Shown here: piece by piece, positions 59,780-64,000 of the stretch
Layout: each line of letters starts with the position of its first letter
Position numbering within the stretch: the first letter of the stretch is position 1
DNA from: Asticcacaulis solisilvae
GTDB lineage: Bacteria; Pseudomonadota; Alphaproteobacteria; Caulobacterales; Caulobacteraceae
Direction of reading: 5' to 3'
Length of the DNA: 64,000 bases
Assembly: GCF_017875235.1 (NCBI RefSeq)
Contig: NZ_JAGGMI010000013.1
Location: 52,201-116,200 of the forward strand
The notes under the pieces: generated by a model
Databases searched by the model: none
The model's input: only the letters and a program-made list of their open reading frames with translations
What the model was told of the DNA's origin: nothing
Made by a program: the position numbers and the translations under genes

Positions 59780-61312
59780 TTGGAACAAACGGATAGATGG
59801 ATCCGCCAGGTGGTTATTGTCGGTGGGGGAACCGCCGGCTGGATGACCGCCGCGGCGCTGTCTCAGGTGTTGGAAAACAATGTGTCCCTGACGCTTGTCG
59901 AATCCGATGCGATCGCGACCGTTGGCGTCGGCGAAGCCACAATTCCCCCCATTCGCACGTTTCACGAGCTTGCCGGCGTGAACGAGGCCGACTTTATTCG
60001 CGATTGCCACGCGACCTTTAAGCTGGGCATCGAGTTCAGGAACTGGTCCGCCATCAATAGCCGGTATTTTCACCCCTTTGGCGTCTACGGCACAAAAAAG
60101 GACCTCGGCTATTTTTTCCAGTACTGGCTGAGGCTGGCGGAGCTGGGCAAGGTCGCGGACTTTGAAACGTTTTCCCTGTGCACGCTCGCGGCCAGGCGCG
60201 ACGCCTTTGCTCCGCCCTCCACCACGCCAAATCATCCGCTTGAGCATCTGTACTCAGCCTATCATTTTGACGCTTCGCTTTATGCGCGACACCTGAAGGG
60301 CCTGAGCACACACCGAGGGGTATCTCACAAGCTCGGTGACGTTGTGGACGCCGTAAAAAATCCCGAGACCGGCTTTTTGGAAGCCCTCGTACTGAAGTCC
60401 GGGGAACGCGTCGCGGGCGACCTGTTCATCGACTGCTCCGGCACTCGCGGCGCCTTGATCGACAAGGTCATGGGCTCCGCATTCGAAGACTGGTCCAAAT
60501 GGCTGCCCATGAACAGGGCCATTGCCGTCCCATGTGAACGGAAATTGCCCTTGTCACCCTATACAGTGTCAACGGCCCATGCCTTCGGGTGGCAATGGCG
60601 CATTCCCCTGCAACATCGGGTGGGAAATGGCATCGTCTATTCGACGGACTTTGCATCCGACGACCAAGCCGCCCAGCGTCTCACCGAGACTCTCGAAGGC
60701 CCCGCCCTTGCCAGCCCGAACCGCCTCAGATTTACAACCGGCCGTCGGAGGTCGCCGTGGAACAAGAATGTCGTCGCCGTCGGTCTTTCCAGCGGATTTT
60801 TGGAGCCGTTGGAATCGACCAGCATACATCTCATCCAGTCCAGCATTCAGAGACTTATCAAATATTTCCCCGACAAGACTGTCTCGAAGATCGTTATGGA
60901 TGCGTACAATAGGGAAGCCGAGGCTGAATTTGAAAATGTCCGCGATTTTCTGATACTGCACTATAACGCCACGCAACGTGATGACTCCCCCCTCTGGAAC
61001 TACACCCGAACCATGCCCATTCCAGACAGCCTGGCGAACAGGGTAGCTCTGTTCGCCGAGCGCGGCCAACTCGACCTTGCGGCGGAAGAGCTGTTCCAGG
61101 CCACGTCGTGGCTTTCCGTTCTTCTCGGGCAGGGAATTCGCCCGCGCGGCTATATGCCAACCATGGCGTTCCAGGACGACAATCTTTTGGCGCAGGGGTA
61201 TGAGCGGATGAAACAGCACTTGCGCAATGTGGCGGATCGATTGCCCTATCACGCGGACTACCTTCGCGCCAACGGGCTCACCAACGAGGCGGTGGCCAGC
61301 CTGGCGGTTTAG
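59780..61312 (+). CDS. Flavin-dependent tryptophan halogenase family protein
   Basis: 510 aa, close to PrnA/RebH length. FAD motif VVIVGGGTAGWMTAAAL at residues 12-28, catalytic Lys81 in ATFKLGIEF, and the halogenase motif W271-x-W273-x-I-P276. LSSGFLEPLESTSIHLIQ and the flavin-facing strands also match. The enzyme family uses FADH2, oxygen and halide to form a lysine chloramine that halogenates aromatic rings. Location between a TonB receptor and GH30 indicates that the substrate may enter through the receptor, so free tryptophan is not a safe guess. The TAG stop is supplied by repeat copy e. Confidence 0.9.
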   Translation: MEQTDRWIRQVVIVGGGTAGWMTAAALSQVLENNVSLTLVESDAIATVGVGEATIPPIRTFHELAGVNEADFIRDCHATFKLGIEFRNWSAINSRYFHPFGVYGTKKDLGYFFQYWLRLAELGKVADFETFSLCTLAARRDAFAPPSTTPNHPLEHLYSAYHFDASLYARHLKGLSTHRGVSHKLGDVVDAVKNPETGFLEALVLKSGERVAGDLFIDCSGTRGALIDKVMGSAFEDWSKWLPMNRAIAVPCERKLPLSPYTVSTAHAFGWQWRIPLQHRVGNGIVYSTDFASDDQAAQRLTETLEGPALASPNRLRFTTGRRRSPWNKNVVAVGLSSGFLEPLESTSIHLIQSSIQRLIKYFPDKTVSKIVMDAYNREAEAEFENVRDFLILHYNATQRDDSPLWNYTRTMPIPDSLANRVALFAERGQLDLAAEELFQATSWLSVLLGQGIRPRGYMPTMAFQDDNLLAQGYERMKQHLRNVADRLPYHADYLRANGLTNEAVASLAV

Positions 61313-61410
61313 AGCGATATGGCGAAAAGTGTGAAGCGGTTTTCGCCTTGAATATCGCGGCAAAGCAAAAATTAGATCGGAATGATGCTTCCATCAATCA
61401 TTCCGATCTA
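61310..61410 (+). repeat. Composite two-hairpin intergenic repeat, copy e
   Basis: Conserved hairpin TAGAGCGATATGGCGAAAAG at 61310 through GCGGTTTTCGCC to ATATCGCG near 61352-61359. A spacer GCAAAGCAAAAAT follows, then a perfect 14-bp stem TAGATCGGAATGAT (61373-61386) with ATCATTCCGATCTA (61397-61410) and a 10-nt loop. It lies between the halogenase and GH30 genes. Confidence 0.8.
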
Positions 61411-61437
61411 GCGAACAACACGTCCGTCGTTTTTCCA

Positions 61438-63003
61438 ATGGAGACCATAGTGCCCGCGAAGAAAAAGGCCTGGAAACGCGTGTCGATCGGCATGGCTTTT
61501 GGCGCCATACTTGGTCTCTGTTGTGGACTTCCGGCTCAGGCGGGCGACACCTGCCCGATACCTGAGGCCGACGTAAGACATGTGGGCCTGCCGGAGACGA
61601 TTACGCCCTCTGCGCAGCCGTTCGAAGGGTGGGGAACGGCGCTCGCCTGGTTTGCCAATGTTACCGGGGGCTATCCTGATCCCGTCCGCAACCAGCTCGC
61701 CGATCTGCTGTTTAGTCCCCAGGGCCTCAGCTGGAATATCGCCCGGTATAATATCGGGGGAGGCAATCCGGCCGGAACGCCGGAATATCTGCGTCCCGGC
61801 GCGGACGTCCCAGGCTTCTGGAAGCAGCCGGCCAATGCGGTCGGTCAGGATTGGTGGCGTCCTGACAATCCCGACGTATGGAACTGGGAGGCGGATCCGC
61901 GCCAAAGGTGGTGGCTTGATGCGATTAAACGCCGGGTGCCGCAAGATGTCGCCATATACGAAGCATTCTCGAACTCACCCCCCTATTTCATGACGGTCAG
62001 CGGCCTCGTCTCCGGGGCGGACGATGGCCTGCAGCCGAACCTGAAGCCAGGCTATAGCGCTGTTTTCGCCGACTATCTTGTTCGGGTAAGCGCGCGTCTC
62101 GAGACGGCGCACGGTATCCGGTTTCGGACCCTGTCACCGGTGAATGAGCCGGGGACGCCTTACTGGTTTGCCAAAAACCGCCAGGAAGGAGCACACTGGC
62201 CACCCGCCCTACAGGGGGAAATCATCCTGGCGACGCGCAAGGCCATGACGCATCACGGTCTTTCCGGGGTGGTAGCCGCGATGGATGAAACCGATGCCCT
62301 GACCTTCATACGGGACTGGGACGCCTACTCGCCCGAGGTCCGCGACGCCATCGGCCAGCTTAACGTGCATAGCTACGATACCTATGGCCAGACGGCCGTA
62401 CGCGACATCGCCAGGTCAGCCAATAAACGCCTGTGGATGTCCGAAGTCGATTTGTCGCCTCAGAATGTCGTGGAGGATTTCGACGATATGCGCCCTCCGG
62501 TCGCATTGGCCGAACGCATCATATTGGACCTGAAGCGCTTGGAGCCGGCCGCATGGGTCTTCTGGCAAGCCGTCGAGGATTCGGCAAAGCCGCCCTCCAA
62601 AGGCTCCAACTGGGGCTTGATCAAAATGGACTTCACGGCGAAGGCCGATGCGCCTCCCGCCATTCACGTGACCCGGAAATATTGGGCCATGGCGAACTTC
62701 AGCCGGTACATCCGGCCTGGCTACCGCCTCTTTCCCGTCGATGATTATGATACCATCGGCGCGCTGTCGCCTGACGGCAAGGTGATTGTACTGGTGCACG
62801 TGAACGCCGGCTCGCGGCCGCGCGCGCTCACCATGAAGGCGCTCGATCTTACGCCGGCGGACGATGTGTCTTTGGTCGTTACGGCCGCGCGGCATGACGC
62901 CGAGGTCATCTGCCGGCAAGCGGGCGCCGGGACCGGACCGACACTCGAACTGCCGCCCAACGCGATTTCGACGGTTGTCATTCGGCGCGGCGCGGCCTCC
63001 TGA
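61438..63003 (+). CDS. GH30 family glycoside hydrolase
   Basis: 521 aa from ATG 61438. GTG 61450 is a serious alternative because GGAG lies 7 bases before it; the frame's earlier ATG at 61348 falls inside repeat copy e and was rejected. Signal peptide GMAFGAILGLCCGLPAQAG. GH30 barrel: QPFEGWGTALAWFANVTGGYPDP, LSWNIARYNIGGGNPAG, acid/base Glu237 in LSPVNEPGTPYWF, and nucleophile Glu336 in LWMSEVDLSP. C-terminal beta-sandwich. The start FEGWGTALAWFA is closest to GH30 subfamily 5 endo-beta-1,6-galactanases, though xylanase or glucosidase subfamilies are not excluded. It is on the same strand as the halogenase. Confidence 0.87.
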   Translation: METIVPAKKKAWKRVSIGMAFGAILGLCCGLPAQAGDTCPIPEADVRHVGLPETITPSAQPFEGWGTALAWFANVTGGYPDPVRNQLADLLFSPQGLSWNIARYNIGGGNPAGTPEYLRPGADVPGFWKQPANAVGQDWWRPDNPDVWNWEADPRQRWWLDAIKRRVPQDVAIYEAFSNSPPYFMTVSGLVSGADDGLQPNLKPGYSAVFADYLVRVSARLETAHGIRFRTLSPVNEPGTPYWFAKNRQEGAHWPPALQGEIILATRKAMTHHGLSGVVAAMDETDALTFIRDWDAYSPEVRDAIGQLNVHSYDTYGQTAVRDIARSANKRLWMSEVDLSPQNVVEDFDDMRPPVALAERIILDLKRLEPAAWVFWQAVEDSAKPPSKGSNWGLIKMDFTAKADAPPAIHVTRKYWAMANFSRYIRPGYRLFPVDDYDTIGALSPDGKVIVLVHVNAGSRPRALTMKALDLTPADDVSLVVTAARHDAEVICRQAGAGTGPTLELPPNAISTVVIRRGAAS

Positions 63004-63034
63004 GACGGATACGGAAAAGCACCGCGAACCGCTA

Positions 63035-63814
63035 TTACGCTCCGGAACTTTCCTGGCGGACCTGCGACCGGCGCGTATCTTCCCTGGCCAGCCGGATAAG
63101 GCTTTCCATGGCCCATCTCGCCTCTTTGAGGTTCTTTGCCGCCACAGCCTCAAAAACACGTGCGTGATCAATAAAACTGTCCCGGGAATCCTTCGGGTCG
63201 GTCGATTTAAGCCGGGTAGACCAGGCTATGGCCGCGGCGATTGAACTATTCAGGGAAATCAGGACTTCGTTCCGCGTGGCCAGAAGCAGGACCTTGTGGA
63301 ACTCCAGGTCCGCCAATCTGCCCGTTTCCGTGGCAAGGGTTTCGGCTCCCATGATGTCGAGTGCCTGCTTCAGCCGCCGGACTTCGTCGTCCGTCCTTCG
63401 CTCCGCGGCCAGTTCGGCGGCCGCCGGTTCATTGATCAGCCTGAGCTCAAAAAGGCCGTCAATAAATTCCGGTGAGGGCGTTGTCTGGAACATCCATCCC
63501 ATCACCTCGGGGTCCAGGAGATTCCACCTCGCACGTTCGCATACGACGGTCCCCCTTTTCGGCCGGCTCTCAACGAAACCCTTGGCGGCCAGAATCTTCA
63601 ACGCCTCGCGATATGGCGTGCGGGAGATGTTCAACGCTTCGATCGCGTCGAGCTGATGCGGCAGTATATCGCCGGAACTATAGGTCCCGTTCAGTATGTC
63701 GATCGCCAGGCGCCGCGCCAGCGATCCGTGGATCCGCCCTTGGGACGGCACCTCCTCGAATGTGAATTCGTCACTGAATTCGTTCGCTGCATGCGTATTG
63801 TCGTTTTCCATCAT
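63035..63814 (-). CDS. FadR-type GntR transcriptional regulator
   Basis: 259 aa from ATG 63814 (or 63811). The winged helix near residues 27-92 shows ARRLAIDILNGTYSSGDILP and ALNISRTPYREALKILAAKGFVESRPKRGTVV. The C-terminal FCD helical domain has FELRLINEPAAAELAAERR, LEFHKVLLLATRN and DHARVFEAVAAKNLKEARWAM, including the acidic and His residues that bind a metal and an organic acid. It converges with the GH30 gene across 31 bp. It is likely to control the receptor-halogenase-GH30 locus or the gene that begins beyond the window, with a sugar acid as effector. Confidence 0.9.
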   Translation of the reverse strand: MMENDNTHAANEFSDEFTFEEVPSQGRIHGSLARRLAIDILNGTYSSGDILPHQLDAIEALNISRTPYREALKILAAKGFVESRPKRGTVVCERARWNLLDPEVMGWMFQTTPSPEFIDGLFELRLINEPAAAELAAERRTDDEVRRLKQALDIMGAETLATETGRLADLEFHKVLLLATRNEVLISLNSSIAAAIAWSTRLKSTDPKDSRDSFIDHARVFEAVAAKNLKEARWAMESLIRLAREDTRRSQVRQESSGA

Positions 63815-63898
63815 GATGCCCAGATCTACGATGGCTGTTTATGAGCGAGCGTAAGCCGCTTGACAAGGGAACTGCCGCGATTCGCTATTCGTATAGGA

Positions 63899-64000
63899 TT
63901 ACCGGTTCCCCGTCCTTACGGTGAAGGCGTAGCTTTGAGGTTGCAGTTTGATGCGGTACTTGGCAAGTGGCCGTCCGTCGAGCGACCAGCCGGTGTCGCC
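63899..64000 (-). CDS. C-terminal end of an unidentified protein (cut by window edge)
   Basis: The minus strand has an open frame from the window edge to TAA at 63899-63901, giving 33 residues that start GDTGWSLDGRPLAKYRIKLQ and end QSYAFTVRTGNR. The closing beta-strand pattern resembles the C-terminal sandwich domain of secreted glycoside hydrolases. The piece is too short to identify. It ends 85 bp before the GntR start and reads towards it. Confidence 0.5.
   Translation of the reverse strand, partial: GDTGWSLDGRPLAKYRIKLQPQSYAFTVRTGNR

Noticed and set aside
61348..61437. N-terminal extension of GH30 from ATG 61348
   Set aside because: It would translate the second hairpin of repeat copy e; the signal peptide fits a start at 61438 or 61450.
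1..64000. CRISPR arrays, tRNA/rRNA genes, phage or integrative-element genes
   Set aside because: No regularly spaced direct repeats, no clover-leaf sequences recognised, and no integrase, terminase or relaxase in the translated frames.

Overview
The window looks like chromosome of an alphaproteobacterium of the Caulobacter/Asticcacaulis kind. This is an inference from gene content: high-GC coding, four large TonB-dependent receptors, many secreted glycoside hydrolases, FecI/FecR signalling and a TonB receptor beside a flavin-dependent halogenase. No rRNA, tRNA, CRISPR array, intact insertion sequence or prophage was found.

Layout. 1-3.9 kb: a BlaR1-like/BlaI pair with palindromic BlaI boxes, topoisomerase IB, and a three-gene set with two tiny paired membrane proteins. 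4.0-8.2 kb: prpBCD of the methylcitrate cycle, followed by a UTRA-only protein that lacks a DNA-binding domain. 8.1-14.9 kb: an RND efflux operon (outer-membrane protein, pump, adaptor) divergent from a TetR regulator. 15.0-19.6 kb: a siderophore receptor, a PepSY reductase-like membrane protein and an accessory membrane protein, with Fur-like dyads at both promoters. 19.9-34 kb: a hemicellulose island. manD and a GH115 alpha-glucuronidase lie on the + strand. A six-gene - strand operon carries GH31, a type-B carboxylesterase, GH39, a DUF1593 protein, GH43 and a poly-Ser-linked GH5. 34.3-39.8 kb: a response regulator with a degenerate AAA+ domain, a histidine kinase and a MacB/FtsX-type ABC transporter. 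39.8-40.3 kb: a broken DUF6445-like gene. 40.4-50.5 kb: an ECF sigma factor, FecR, an STN-domain TonB receptor, a second TonB receptor and a PL10 pectate lyase. Three matching promoters (GTCCAA, 15-16 nt, CGTCT) precede sigma and both receptors. 50.6-56.5 kb: a PA14-containing GH3 and a beta-propeller/GGDEF sensor. 56.6-64 kb: a TonB receptor divergent from a flavin-dependent halogenase, a GH30 enzyme, a FadR-type regulator and the end of one more gene.

Together the enzymes would take apart glucuronoxylan, xyloglucan, pectin and possibly beta-1,6-linked galactan. The TonB receptors would import oligosaccharides, and glucuronate would be drained through mannonate by ManD. The most unusual sequence-level signal is a dispersed composite repeat. 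Five intergenic copies each have a conserved hairpin (around AAAAGTGTG and GCGGTTTT), a 12-16 nt spacer and a second hairpin whose stem is self-complementary but differs in sequence in every copy. Two copies supply the stop codon of the gene they follow.
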